Source: Streptomyces umbrinus
GTDB taxonomy: Bacteria; Actinomycetota; Actinomycetes; Streptomycetales; Streptomycetaceae
DNA length: 64,000 bases
Direction: 5' to 3'
Assembly: GCF_030817415.1 (NCBI RefSeq)
Contig: NZ_JAUSZI010000002.1
Location: 2,418,001 to 2,482,000, forward strand
Of this stretch, positions 53,116 through 61,984 are shown in pieces; positions within the stretch are counted from its first letter, which is position 1, and each line of letters begins with the position of its first letter. The notes below the pieces were generated by a model. That model did no database searches and had not been told where the DNA came from. It was given only the letters and a program-made list of their open reading frames with translations. The position numbers and the translations under genes were made by a program.

Positions 53116-54074
53116 CGGGAGACTCCAAGCTGCCTGCATATCTTCTCTACCACGGTCTCTTCTGCGGTCTGCACGAAGAAGTGCCCGCCGGCCACCAGCT
53201 CGATGGCGAACGGACCTGTCGTGTAATCGCGCCACGGTTCCATGCCCGCCCGGTTGGCCGTCGTATCGTCTTCCCCATACAGGGCAAGGACCGGGCACTC
53301 CAGCCGACCGTCGCCGACAAAGCGATAGTGGTCGTAAATCGTGTAGTCCGCGCGGAGAGTCGGCGCGTACAGCTCCATGAGCTCGTCGTTCTCCAGCAGC
53401 TCAGTTGGCGTAGCTCCCTGTAGGCGCAGACGCTCCCTCAGTTCGTCGAACGGAAGGTCGTGCGTCTGTTCTTCAGGAGTGGCGAGGTGGGGTGCCGGTG
53501 ACGCGGAGACGATGAGATGTCGCGGCTGCGACAAACCCTGCGACTGCCGGAACCTGATCAGTTCGTTGGCGACCAGAGCACCGAAGCAGTGACCGAAGAT
53601 TGCGAATTCCCCATCGCGATCCCCCAGTATGCGAGAGAGATCCTGCAGCAGATCGGGGAGGTTGTTGATTGCTCGTTCCGCACCACGCGAACCGCGCCCT
53701 GGCAGCTCAAGTGGCACCAAATTCATCGGCCCCGGAAGCAGGTTGCGCCAAGCGTCAAACATCCGCGCCGAACAGCCCGCATACGGAAGACAATACAGGT
53801 CAATCTGCCCGGATGTCGGCCTGGATGGGGATGGCGCCAACTCTGAGATGGTCTTCAGCAGCCCCTCGACGCTGGGGGCTAGATGAATTCCTCTCAGCGG
53901 GATCTTGACACCCAGAGCCTCAGTGAGCTCACGCTGAATCTGGACGAGCAGAACAGAATTTCCCCCCGCATCAAAGAAGTTCTCTTGGTCGTCGGTTGGA
54001 TACTCCTCGAGCGTCCGATACCACGCCCGAGCGATGAGGGACCTCACTGCCCCTACGGCACCCTCCTCGGTCAT
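53112..54074 (-). CDS. Carrier protein-thioesterase fusion with Cys at the nucleophile position
   Basis: 320 residues. Carrier domain 8-78 with phosphopantetheine Ser40 (NFFDAGGNS). Thioesterase II-like domain 90-315: YCLPYAGCSARMF, LELPGRGSR, nucleophile elbow FGHCFGALVA with Cys163 in place of Ser, Asp269 or 270 (LYGEDD) and His298 (VAGGHFFV). Type II thioesterases normally read GHSMG. Cys thioesterases are known in a few NRPS systems that close strained rings or transfer acyl groups (obafluorin, sulfazecin). It may release or transfer the product built on its own carrier. Start ATG 54074. Confidence 0.88.
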   Translation of the reverse strand: MTEEGAVGAVRSLIARAWYRTLEEYPTDDQENFFDAGGNSVLLVQIQRELTEALGVKIPLRGIHLAPSVEGLLKTISELAPSPSRPTSGQIDLYCLPYAGCSARMFDAWRNLLPGPMNLVPLELPGRGSRGAERAINNLPDLLQDLSRILGDRDGEFAIFGHCFGALVANELIRFRQSQGLSQPRHLIVSASPAPHLATPEEQTHDLPFDELRERLRLQGATPTELLENDELMELYAPTLRADYTIYDHYRFVGDGRLECPVLALYGEDDTTANRAGMEPWRDYTTGPFAIELVAGGHFFVQTAEETVVEKICRQLGVSR

Positions 54075-55316
54075 CTACTCCCCCCGTCGACTCTGGCTCG
54101 CTGCAACCGAGTTACGGACGGACACTGGCCAACCGGACGGGTGGAGGCCGTGCTGGCACACGAAGGCATACGCAAAGCGTTCGAGACCAAAGGCAACGCA
54201 GCCGGTATGGGCGATCTCACCGTCCGGCGTTCTGATGGAGAATGCCTCCCCCAATGCGCTGCCGTGCGCGTTAAAAGACACGGCAGCCACGGAGCGGCCA
54301 CCGGCGACCGGCAGAATCAACTCGTATTTCAGCTGCATGAGACGCTGAGTCCAGATCTTCTCAGCCGTTCTGGCATTGCAGAAGAACGGGTCACTGGCAG
54401 TCTCCGCATGACCTGCGAGACCAAGCTCCTCGACGATGGCGAAGACCTCACGCATAAATGAGCTTCTGGCATCTGTGACGTGGTCGTCACTTCCGATGAA
54501 CACCACCTCGCGCATGGTGAACTCCCACAGGCGTTCCAGCGACCGATGATACCGGGATTCATGCCGGAAGCAGCGACCACGCGCCGTTACCGACACCAGA
54601 TCGGCGTCAAGGCATTTCCCGGCGCGCTGCTCGTAGACGTGATAGCAGACGGCCGGGGACAGCGTGTAGCCCAAGTGCGTACTGTGGTCGGCCACGGCAC
54701 GGGAAACTGTCGCACCCGCGTCCTCGGCCGCGGTGGGGCCGCTCACCTGCTCCACGAAATCTTTGTAGGAATCCAATTCGCCGTGCAGTCGGCCGGCGAA
54801 CACCAGGAACTGCGGGAAGGATGCGAGATAACCGCTACGGGCGAGTACCTCTGTGGGAATGAGACTGGGATACTGCTGTTCCAGCGCACCGAACGAGCGC
54901 TGCGCGGCAGCCTGGAAGAGACTGTCCAGATGAGAGGTGAGGGCTATGAAGGGCTCACCGAATCCGAACTGGCCTTCGCCTGATTGGGTCGCCATGCCCT
55001 GCTCGAGCATGCTGTCGAAGGTGTCGTCACGTATCGTCGCCGGGTAGCCGGAGCGCCATATCGGCTGGGCCATCACGGAACGCTGCGGCACGATCTCATC
55101 GGAGACAAGCCTGTCCAGCATGTGCTGCATCTTTGCTGCGTCCAACGGAACGCGCGTGGCGACCCGCACCGCACTGACAGCCTTGGCCTCGCCATCCATC
55201 TGCTCGACCAGCTCGAAGCTCTCGATATCCTCGGATACGAAGAATATGCGTTTGGATAGCTCTCCAGCGAGCTGCAAAGGAACAGTCTGGCTCAGCGGAA
55301 TCGTGTACGCATACAT
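54075..55316 (-). CDS. Amino acid:[carrier protein] ligase (class II aaRS-like)
   Basis: 413 residues from ATG 55316, with GGGAGA upstream at better spacing than for the ATG two codons earlier. The class II core is visible as RGRCFRHES (motif 2), SDPFFCNARTAEK, and AFGLERFAYAFVCQHG (motif 3, ending LHPSGW). SPAVCYHVYE provides a zinc-ligand-type Cys. This pattern is that of the SerRS-derived ligases first described in Bradyrhizobium, which charge Gly or Ala onto a dedicated carrier protein; no tRNA-binding arm is present. The N-terminal about 180 residues are variable. Its carrier is likely the protein at 56500-56784, with the dehydrogenase in between. Confidence 0.88.
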   Translation of the reverse strand: MYAYTIPLSQTVPLQLAGELSKRIFFVSEDIESFELVEQMDGEAKAVSAVRVATRVPLDAAKMQHMLDRLVSDEIVPQRSVMAQPIWRSGYPATIRDDTFDSMLEQGMATQSGEGQFGFGEPFIALTSHLDSLFQAAAQRSFGALEQQYPSLIPTEVLARSGYLASFPQFLVFAGRLHGELDSYKDFVEQVSGPTAAEDAGATVSRAVADHSTHLGYTLSPAVCYHVYEQRAGKCLDADLVSVTARGRCFRHESRYHRSLERLWEFTMREVVFIGSDDHVTDARSSFMREVFAIVEELGLAGHAETASDPFFCNARTAEKIWTQRLMQLKYELILPVAGGRSVAAVSFNAHGSALGEAFSIRTPDGEIAHTGCVAFGLERFAYAFVCQHGLHPSGWPVSVRNSVAASQSRRGE

Positions 55317-55333
55317 ACTCATTGTCTCCCGCG

Positions 55334-56503
55334 TCAGAGCAGAGTGACCTTCGGATCCAGCAACGCGAGAGCACCCGTGGCTGGCCACATACGGTCGTTG
55401 GAATGGTTGAGCCGGGCAGATCGAAGATCCCGGAAGTGACGCTCGAACTTGATGGGCGCGAGTCGACTGTAGCCACCGTTCATTCCGGCGAGCTGGACCA
55501 TGCTGTCCGCCGCTTTGAACGTCAGCTCGGACGCCGCGAGTTTCAGCGTGTTCACGCGGAGGCGGGTGCGAATGTCGGACCAGGGCTGCGCCGCCGAGCG
55601 AGCAGCCGCGAGTTCGTCGCAAAGGCGCGTGAGGTAGGAGCTCACGAGGTCGAGGTCCACCCTGATCCGGGCCAGCCTCTCCCTCACGAGTTCCGAGTGG
55701 ATGTCAGGGCCGCCGCGCCGCGTCGGGGAGCGAAGCCACCGCAGCAGATCGGAGAAGGCACCGCGGGCGCCCCCTAGCCAGCAGGCAGACCAACCCACAT
55801 GAGCAAGTGGCACCATGCTCTCCCTGGCGATTTCCTCGAACCGCCCGGGCTCACCCACCACCTGGTCGGTTGGCACCGAGCCCGAGATCGTCATGCCCAC
55901 ACTCTCGGTTCCGCGCATACCCAGCGGATCCCAGTCTCCGTGCTCGCTGATGCACAACTGCTCACGCTCGGCGTACACGAGACTAACCTCGTGCGGCTGT
56001 GCTTCAGGCCTGGAGCGAAGTGTGATCAGAAAGGCGTCGGCGTGCCTTCCTCCAGTAACCACCGGCGCGCTTCGCTCGAAGCAGGCCTGGCCTTCGCGTG
56101 ATGTGACCGGCGCCTCGGCCGTGAAGAGGTCGGCTCCCTTGCTCGCCTCTGTCGTAACTGAGGCAAGATAGATCTTGCCGTCAGCGATAGCAGGTAGTAC
56201 CGCCTGCCGCAGCTTGCCCCCGCCGAAGCGGGACAGCCCGTCCACCTGAAATGCGTGCATCGTCCAGATAGCGGCAGTCGACATACACGCCGCCGCGAGC
56301 TGGCTGGCTATGTGCACGTAGATGTGAAGGTCATCGCCCAGCCCTCCATATTCGCGGGGTACGAACATCCCCATCAGTCCGGAGGCCCGCAGTGCAACCA
56401 TGCTCTCAGCTGGGAACACGGCTTCTCGGTCTACGTGTTCCGAGTGTTCGCGCGCTGTCGCGAGAACGGGAGCCAACTCCGACTCGCATTCCGTAATGTT
56501 CAT
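55334..56503 (-). CDS. Acyl-CoA dehydrogenase-like flavoenzyme
   Basis: 389 residues from ATG 56503 (MNITECESEL), overlapping the carrier-protein stop (ATGA). The ACAD fold is seen in GLMGMFVPREYGGLG, YLASVTTEASKGAD, WDPLGMRGTESVGMTISGS, and the C-terminal QLAGMNGGYSRLAPIKFERHF helix. FAD-dependent and soluble. It lies directly between a carrier protein and an aa:carrier ligase, so it probably oxidises a carrier-bound amino acid to an imino- or dehydroaminoacyl thioester, as PltE-type enzymes do for prolyl carriers. The usual catalytic Glu was not located. Confidence 0.87.
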   Translation of the reverse strand: MNITECESELAPVLATAREHSEHVDREAVFPAESMVALRASGLMGMFVPREYGGLGDDLHIYVHIASQLAAACMSTAAIWTMHAFQVDGLSRFGGGKLRQAVLPAIADGKIYLASVTTEASKGADLFTAEAPVTSREGQACFERSAPVVTGGRHADAFLITLRSRPEAQPHEVSLVYAEREQLCISEHGDWDPLGMRGTESVGMTISGSVPTDQVVGEPGRFEEIARESMVPLAHVGWSACWLGGARGAFSDLLRWLRSPTRRGGPDIHSELVRERLARIRVDLDLVSSYLTRLCDELAAARSAAQPWSDIRTRLRVNTLKLAASELTFKAADSMVQLAGMNGGYSRLAPIKFERHFRDLRSARLNHSNDRMWPATGALALLDPKVTLL

Positions 56504-56784
56504 CGTTCTGCCGCGCCTAGGTTGATCCGCTGTGCTGCGAGGGCCCACAGGCTGCGCGGCGTAGAAGGGTCCTGGTAGTCCAACTCGTCGTCCAACAGCG
56601 GGCTGCCGTGGGCGGCTTTCAGATGAAGGGGAAATTCCACCTTCTTCAGGGAGTCCAGGCCGAGACTCATAAGTTCCTGGTCGGGGGCGATCGACGCTGG
56701 ACTGGGGAGTCCGGGCAGAATCTGGCGCAGGACCTCGCCAAACGCTCCATCCCAGTGTTGTCGCCCCGCATTGTCGACTGCCAT
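56500..56784 (-). CDS. Free-standing carrier protein 1
   Basis: 94 residues with the phosphopantetheine site SLGLDSLKKVEF (Ser45), a typical acidic helical carrier. It overlaps the dehydrogenase start (ATGA) and lies two genes from the aa:carrier ligase, so it is the most likely substrate of both enzymes. The C-terminal AAQRINLGAAER is short. The start at 56784 follows a purine-rich AGGAGGAG site. Confidence 0.88.
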   Translation of the reverse strand: MAVDNAGRQHWDGAFGEVLRQILPGLPSPASIAPDQELMSLGLDSLKKVEFPLHLKAAHGSPLLDDELDYQDPSTPRSLWALAAQRINLGAAER

Positions 56785-56990
56785 GCCAGTTCTCCTCCTG
56801 CTCTCTCAGGCGGTGCCCTGGACCGCCGGCTGTGGGCTAAATTGCGCGCAGAACCGTTCGCACCTATCCAATGCATAGTTGATGGAGCATCAGCGAGAGT
56901 TTCGAACCGCTTGAGAATATGGCCCAGCCAACTTGGCGCACATGAACACCAAATAGAATTTTCGCGCAAGGTAGCGTCGGCAGTTCGCCG
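56785..56990. promoter_or_regulatory. Probable internal promoter region of the cluster
   Basis: 206 bp without a gene between the nucleotidyltransferase-like gene and carrier protein 1. The part near 56870-56960 is AT-richer. A promoter for the carrier-ligase-P450-NRPS segment is plausible; no clear operator was seen. Confidence 0.35.
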
Positions 56991-58160
56991 TCAGTCGATC
57001 AACGCTCGAGCCTCAGATCCGTAAGGAGGCTCGCCAGTGGGGGTTAGTACAAGTGGAGACGCGGCCATGAGTCGCGAGCGCATATCGCCCTGCCACGAGA
57101 GATAACTGCCTTCAGCGGCGCCAGCGCTGTTGAGCCATGCCGGGTCAAGGTAGGAATCCAGTCCCAGTTCTTCGGTGATACCACTGCCGTACAGCATGTC
57201 GACATGGTGGCAGATCCATGCAATGGCCGGGCTGAGTCCGTGTTTACGCATAAGCGAGCATATCTCGTCCGCACGGTTCCGCCCAGAGCGTTCCCAGAAC
57301 TTTTGGATGTCTGCAAACTGACTGAGTCGCAACACCCCCTCCTCGATAGTACGCTGGAACCAGCATTCACGGAAAAGGTGTAGTGCCAGAAATAGGAAGC
57401 CGTACGCAGTGCCCAGTGTGGGCAGCTTCTTTCGCGGAGCATCGGGATCGACCGGAACATGCTCCAGATCTGCCATAACCTCGTCCATGGGCAGCTGCCA
57501 GCGGCTGCCAAACCAGGTAAGGCTGAAGGCTACGTCGACCTTGAGGTACGGTATACCTGAGCCCACGTCGATGCGAAAGAAATGTGGCAGGTGGTCAGGA
57601 TAGAGACGGTACGTAAGCCGCTTTTCTCGGGGAAGATCTACAAGTCGCTCTTCACTGAGATCATATGTCTTGGCGTCCTCATACCCGAGATCAAGTAGTA
57701 CGTGCTGCACATCGGCCCTCTGTCCGGGCAGGACCATGAGATCAATGTCAGAGAAGAACCGGACTCCGCGGGAGTCGTAGAGAGCTGCCTGACAGACTAT
57801 GCCCTTGTTGAAAGCAACTTTCAGGCCTCTGTCACTCAACGCCTGCGCGATGTGCTGAGCCTCACTCAGTAAGACGCCAATTTTATGGCGGTTCCATTCC
57901 AACGTGTGCTGCAGGAGGTGCTGAGTGCCGACCGGCATTACGTTCATGAGGTTGGCACGGCGCAAGAAGTCGGCGAGAGCAGGCACCAGACGGTGGCGCG
58001 CCGCGAGAGCGAGCAGGATATCGGGGTCGATTGAACACGTCGCCATGCGAGACGCCTCGTCGAATTTTTCACTGCCGGGGTCAGCGACGGAAATGGCTTC
58101 CAGTAGGCGCCACGCCTCTGCCCTGGCACTGTGGGCCAAAGCGATAGTGTCGGTGGACAT
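56991..58160 (-). CDS. Nucleotidyltransferase-fold protein (NTP_transf_5-like)
   Basis: 389 residues. The nucleotidyltransferase pattern is visible: KVAFNKGIVCQAALYDSRGVR, then FFSDIDLMVLP (DxD-type metal site) and FRIDVGSGIPYLKVDVAFSL (third acidic residue). The C-terminal 170 residues are helical (FLFLALHLFRECWFQRT). Proteins of this kind occur in several lasso peptide, capsule and NRPS clusters, with adenylyl or other nucleotidyl transfer suspected but unproven. The role here is unknown; it might activate a hydroxy or carboxylate group on an intermediate. Confidence 0.8.
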   Translation of the reverse strand: MSTDTIALAHSARAEAWRLLEAISVADPGSEKFDEASRMATCSIDPDILLALAARHRLVPALADFLRRANLMNVMPVGTQHLLQHTLEWNRHKIGVLLSEAQHIAQALSDRGLKVAFNKGIVCQAALYDSRGVRFFSDIDLMVLPGQRADVQHVLLDLGYEDAKTYDLSEERLVDLPREKRLTYRLYPDHLPHFFRIDVGSGIPYLKVDVAFSLTWFGSRWQLPMDEVMADLEHVPVDPDAPRKKLPTLGTAYGFLFLALHLFRECWFQRTIEEGVLRLSQFADIQKFWERSGRNRADEICSLMRKHGLSPAIAWICHHVDMLYGSGITEELGLDSYLDPAWLNSAGAAEGSYLSWQGDMRSRLMAASPLVLTPTGEPPYGSEARALID

Positions 58161-58584
58161 CGGGTGCTGCTCCTTCCACTCGCGGCCAGAGATGAGGATC
58201 TCCAGCGGCCGAAGGCGACTCGGGAAACTAGGTGGCGATGGCCGGCGTACTTCGGATGGCCAAACCCTCCCGTCCGTTCCGTGTTGGCAGAAGAACGAGA
58301 AGGTCAGTCACTCACGAACGAAGCCGACACAAGCAGTATGTACGGTGTTGCCATCACGAGAGGTGATGTCGAGTGATTGCGCCGGGAACGTCGAATGAGC
58401 GGACAGATATCGTGCGGCCCTCCTCCGCAAAAAATGCAGTTCATCCTTGGGGGCCGTGGTCGTTGTGCCGATCCATACAGCGTGATCAGATCGCTGGCAA
58501 TCACGAGTTCACACTGAGTCACTACCTCAAGTGTGCAAATTCAGGATCAGTGCCTCTGCATAGCTACAGCATTTTCACTCTGAA
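58161..58584. promoter_or_regulatory. 424-bp gap, likely promoter region
   Basis: No convincing gene. A short inverted repeat CATCAC-n5-GTGATG lies at 58352-58368. GC content falls clearly from about 58,500 rightwards. The gap separates the AT-rich tail genes from the GC-rich cluster and probably carries the promoter for the nucleotidyltransferase gene. Confidence 0.4.
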
Positions 58585-59595
58585 TCATTTCACAGAAAAA
58601 TCCTCGCCGACCATCTGCAGAATTTTCGAATTCGAATGATATTCATCCCAGGGACTTGCCAAAATGATATTTGAAACACCGCAGTCAATGTACCGTGCGA
58701 GATAGCTTGCAACCTCTTCGTAGGAGCCCACCAAGAATGGGGAATGTGATCCACCTGCCAGGATCGCACCAAGCCAAAAGACATCATCATGAGTCTCCTG
58801 GTCCGCCAGGTCGGCTAGTTCTCTCCGCCATACCGAGTCAGATGCCCGGCCATTCAACTTGACACCGATCTGCGCCGCACGACTAGAGGGAAAATAAAGT
58901 CGCGCAGCAGCCCTGGCTTCCGCCCGTGTATCTCGCGCAATCAAACCGATCCTGACGCCCATCTCGGCTTTTCCTTCGAGTGGCCCGGCAAAATCGCTGG
59001 AAAAATGACCAATCGGTTGCGGGTTTGTGACCGCGACCGCATTGTGCCGAATACTTAGGTCCTTGGCTGCGTCCGACGATCCAGCGATGAAAATCTTTGG
59101 GCTGAACGCAGCTTCCATTTCTGCAGCAAAGTAGCTAAGCTGATTGTAATCATATGTCTCTCCAGAATAGTCTAGCGGTGTTTCATTTGCGAGCAACCGT
59201 CCCAAAATTTCGAGATATTCATCCATGCGCTTAAATCTTGTATCGTGGTCCAAGGTATCCTGGACTTGATGCAACTCGCCTGGCGTTGAACCAATTACCA
59301 TGTTCAGTGCAACACGGCGTCGATAAACATATCCGATAGTTGCCACCATTTTGGCCACTGCAAGTGGCGAAGAGTAATACGGCTGCACCGCTATCATAGG
59401 GACAAACTTGCTCGAATTTTGAATTACTATAGATGAGATCAGCCATGGGTCCGGCACTCGATGATTAAATTGGACGAGTGACCCGGAAAAACCGAGCCGT
59501 TCACAAATCGCGACAAGATTCAAATACTTCTTAACGTAGTCGTCAGTGGGGAACTCCCCCTCAATCGAGGCGTAAACTTCAATCGCCCTATTCAT
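58585..59595 (-). CDS. Luciferase-like (LLM) flavin-dependent monooxygenase
   Basis: 336 residues from ATG 59595 (MNRAIEVYAS), with GAGGAAGG about 12 bases upstream; the frame is open to 59679. It shows the LLM barrel pattern: AICERLGFSGSLVQF, FVPMIAVQPYYSSP, RRVALNMVIGSTPGE, and a final GVSNIILASPW. Closest in style to SsuD-type alkanesulfonate monooxygenases, which use FMNH2 from a separate reductase; such a reductase gene is adjacent. In NRPS clusters these enzymes hydroxylate, N-oxidise or cleave carrier-bound substrates. Codon use is AT-richer than in the NRPS genes. Confidence 0.87.
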   Translation of the reverse strand: MNRAIEVYASIEGEFPTDDYVKKYLNLVAICERLGFSGSLVQFNHRVPDPWLISSIVIQNSSKFVPMIAVQPYYSSPLAVAKMVATIGYVYRRRVALNMVIGSTPGELHQVQDTLDHDTRFKRMDEYLEILGRLLANETPLDYSGETYDYNQLSYFAAEMEAAFSPKIFIAGSSDAAKDLSIRHNAVAVTNPQPIGHFSSDFAGPLEGKAEMGVRIGLIARDTRAEARAAARLYFPSSRAAQIGVKLNGRASDSVWRRELADLADQETHDDVFWLGAILAGGSHSPFLVGSYEEVASYLARYIDCGVSNIILASPWDEYHSNSKILQMVGEDFSVK

Positions 59596-59813
59596 TCCAC
59601 TGTCTACCTTCCTCGCTGATTCGTCACTCACGACATTGACCGCCAATGCAAGGCTCCGCCCGATCAGGCTGGTCGCCATAGCGCCGGCCTACCTAACGCC
59701 AGTCGATGCACTCGTCCGGCTTGGGCCGGCACCGTCCGCGCTTAAGCCCACACCGTCATAGATCTCCTCGCTGACCGTGCCCCAGGCTTGAGTCAGGCAG
59801 CCCTTCGCGAGGC

Positions 59814-60515
59814 TCATACCCCGTGTGTGCTGATCGACGGCAGCTCGCCGAGTGCGACCGGGTCTGCGATGGCCGCGCCAACCACTCCGGCAGCGTCTCC
59901 GCTACGGAGCGAACGAGACGCCAATAGCTGTTCGCTGTGAGACTCCCCAATCGCCTCACGAATAGGTTTCAGCGCTATCGAGTACTGGATAAGTTGATTC
60001 ACCATCGATTCAAGCCGATTCTGCAAATCTTCTGAAAAGGACCGGATTTCCCTCCCCTCGACGACATAGTCACTATTGCGAGACACCGCTTGATATGGAA
60101 TGGCCACACCATGCAACCCCCGTATCACGATACGCAGGTGATCGACCGGCTGCACGCTCCCAGTGCGGCCACTATTTCCACAGAGAGCCACCGGTTTATG
60201 TGCAAAGTGCTGAATTCCCAAATGGTCCAGAAAGCACTTGAGGACACCAGAGTAGGAATTATGGTAGATAGGTGTTGCCAGTACAAATGCGTCTGCCGCT
60301 TGAGCCTTCGTGACTATCTTGCGGATGACTGGATCTGGATGTTCCCGATGAAGCTGACGATCGGAGCTCGCATCCGGTATGGGTAGGCAAAGCTCGCTCA
60401 GATCGATAAATTCTGCTGAAATATTCAGTTGGTTCAGCATCTCAACCACTCGAGAGGTCATTGCGGCCGTCCGTGAAGGGCGTCCGAGGCTGCCTTGCAC
60501 GCACAAGATTTCCAT
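59814..60515 (-). CDS. NADPH-dependent FMN reductase
   Basis: 233 residues. The flavodoxin-like fold starts with ILCVQGSLGRPSRTAAMT (FMN phosphate loop) and has ADAFVLATPIYHNSYSGVLK and PVALCGNSGRTGSV. This is the SsuE/NADPH-dependent FMN reductase pattern. It probably supplies reduced FMN to the neighbouring monooxygenase. The last 30 residues (GDAAGVVGAAIADPVAL) are an extension without known role. Confidence 0.87.
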   Translation of the reverse strand: MEILCVQGSLGRPSRTAAMTSRVVEMLNQLNISAEFIDLSELCLPIPDASSDRQLHREHPDPVIRKIVTKAQAADAFVLATPIYHNSYSGVLKCFLDHLGIQHFAHKPVALCGNSGRTGSVQPVDHLRIVIRGLHGVAIPYQAVSRNSDYVVEGREIRSFSEDLQNRLESMVNQLIQYSIALKPIREAIGESHSEQLLASRSLRSGDAAGVVGAAIADPVALGELPSISTHGV

Positions 60516-60776
60516 GCTATTCCAGTTTCGGATAGTCGCCTACATGGCCCCAAACCTCACTTGCATTCGCAGTGACGGGTCTGGCCTTCACTTAAATCTA
60601 AAGCCTAGGTGTTTGCCCGCCCCTCGGAAGAACCTGTTGCCGCGGATAGTGCAACCCTTTTTTTAGAGAGAACAGTGAGATTTTCCCTCTAGAAGGAGCA
60701 CCTTGCAGGTAGCGCAATTCTAACTAGTCGTAGCGCTCCACCTCTAGCCGTCGGCGGCCGGCCCATTATTTCGTTT

Positions 60777-61433
60777 CTACCGGATGGATTTTTTGAGGTG
60801 GCGATAGAGGTCTGCTGCGATATCTGAAGCACACGCGTCCGGCTCCGAAATGATTGTCCATTTGTCCTCTCTTGCAAAATTGATCAAATTCTCTCGAACT
60901 TCCGACTGGTACTCCACGAATGCCTCCATAGGGCTCGTCGTCCCAATGTTCTTAGGACCTAGTTCACCAGCATTGAACGTCCCTAGCCTCGTTGCAGCAA
61001 CCTTGGGGGGTACATCAAGGAGAAACTTATGATCAGCATCACTTACTTGGTCAAAGTGCTTCAGCACCTCATGCATACTATGCGCCCCATTGCTCGCCAT
61101 ACGCGCGGCAAATTTATAAAACCAACCATCAGCGACTACCGCATCGCCTGCGCGCAAGGCTGGAATCACCACATGGTGATCGATAATCGCATAGTAGCTA
61201 CCGCGAAGTAGAATCCAGTGAAGGTCAGGCAACTCGTTGTACGGTGATTCGAGACCCTGGAGTTGAATTTTTCTCAAATTTTGGAGTTGCGCATTCGCGT
61301 ACGGCCGCCGCGTTTGGGTGGAATTATGTTTTACGAAAATTGCAGAATGGCCCTCTTGTTGTAAGATATCTACAAGGGCAGCAGCTGTGGATGTTTTACC
61401 TGATCCGTCAATTCCAGAAATGCAGATAAACAT
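60777..61433 (-). CDS. Thymidylate-kinase-like P-loop protein
   Basis: 218 residues. Walker A FICISGIDGSGKTS, LRGSYYAIIDHHVV, and AVVADGWFYKFAAR, which resembles the DR(Y/W) nucleoside-site segment of dTMP kinases with Asp-Gly-Trp replacing the usual Asp-Arg. LLDVPPKVAATR is the lid-side strand. It is probably a kinase of a small molecule and not of dTMP, since the housekeeping gene would not sit in a biosynthetic cluster. Its codon use is AT-rich. The role is unknown. Confidence 0.8.
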   Translation of the reverse strand: MFICISGIDGSGKTSTAAALVDILQQEGHSAIFVKHNSTQTRRPYANAQLQNLRKIQLQGLESPYNELPDLHWILLRGSYYAIIDHHVVIPALRAGDAVVADGWFYKFAARMASNGAHSMHEVLKHFDQVSDADHKFLLDVPPKVAATRLGTFNAGELGPKNIGTTSPMEAFVEYQSEVRENLINFAREDKWTIISEPDACASDIAADLYRHLKKSIR

Positions 61434-61554
61434 TGAAATGCCCTTACGTGTTTTGCAGCCTTTAAGGCAAGGGGTTACGATTCGGTCATTCGCGAAGGTG
61501 CGAGTTCTCGGCCGTGGATCGTGGGCGACGCCTTTTTGGCGGTGATCGCAGTAG

Positions 61555-61806
61555 TCATGCTTGGACCACTTTAGAGAAGGCTTCCCAGAGGGAGGCCGGC
61601 GTAGTGAATATTCGGAAATCCAAGAGTTCGTCGGATATTTCTATCTCGTACTCGTGCTCCAGCTGCAACAGGAGCTGTACGAGTGTCAGCGAACTTGCAC
61701 CAAGCGATTTAAGCTGCAGATCTGGCGCCAGTTCTATTTCAGAGCCGATGGCCGGGATGACATCCCTGAGTACTCGTTCGAAACGATCGTCCCATAGGCG
61801 CTCCAC
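61555..61806 (-). CDS. Free-standing carrier protein 2
   Basis: 83 residues, acidic and helical. The phosphopantetheine motif is LKSLGASSLTLVQLL: Ser39 is in the expected place, but the residue before it, normally Asp, is Ser. The rest (EYEIEISDELLDFRIFTTPASLWEAF) is ordinary. It is the second discrete carrier of the cluster and may hold the substrate of the monooxygenase or cupin protein. ATG 61806. Confidence 0.85.
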   Translation of the reverse strand: MERLWDDRFERVLRDVIPAIGSEIELAPDLQLKSLGASSLTLVQLLLQLEHEYEIEISDELLDFRIFTTPASLWEAFSKVVQA

Positions 61807-61951
61807 AATGGATACCTTTCCCTATTGACAGCTGACCCTGGCTGCTCTTGAACCGTCGTTGGCACTTGGAGGCTTTTCTTTCGAGCTAAAATGCCAGCAA
61901 CGTTTTGAAGATTTTTCCGAACCCATCGCTTCCGGAACACGGCCTCCCCGC

Positions 61952-61984
61952 CCTGCCCGTAGTCAGTTCCCGACTACGGGCAGG
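61952..61984 (-). terminator. 13-bp hairpin at the end of the cupin-like gene
   Basis: CCTGCCCGTAGTC (61952-61964) and GACTACGGGCAGG (61972-61984) pair perfectly with a 7-base loop. The stem contains the cupin gene stop codon (61974-61976). No U-run follows on the minus strand, as is usual in actinobacteria. It would reduce read-through into carrier protein 2 or stabilise the upstream message. Confidence 0.7.

Noticed and set aside
54075..55316. Genuine seryl-tRNA synthetase or a self-resistance synthetase copy
   Set aside because: The N-terminal tRNA-binding coiled-coil arm is not seen, the C-terminal motif matches carrier-protein ligases, and the neighbours are a dehydrogenase and a carrier protein.
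58304..58522. 72-residue minus-strand ORF in the 58-kb gap
   Set aside because: No ribosome binding site, no domain, and codon positions without bias; kept as promoter region.
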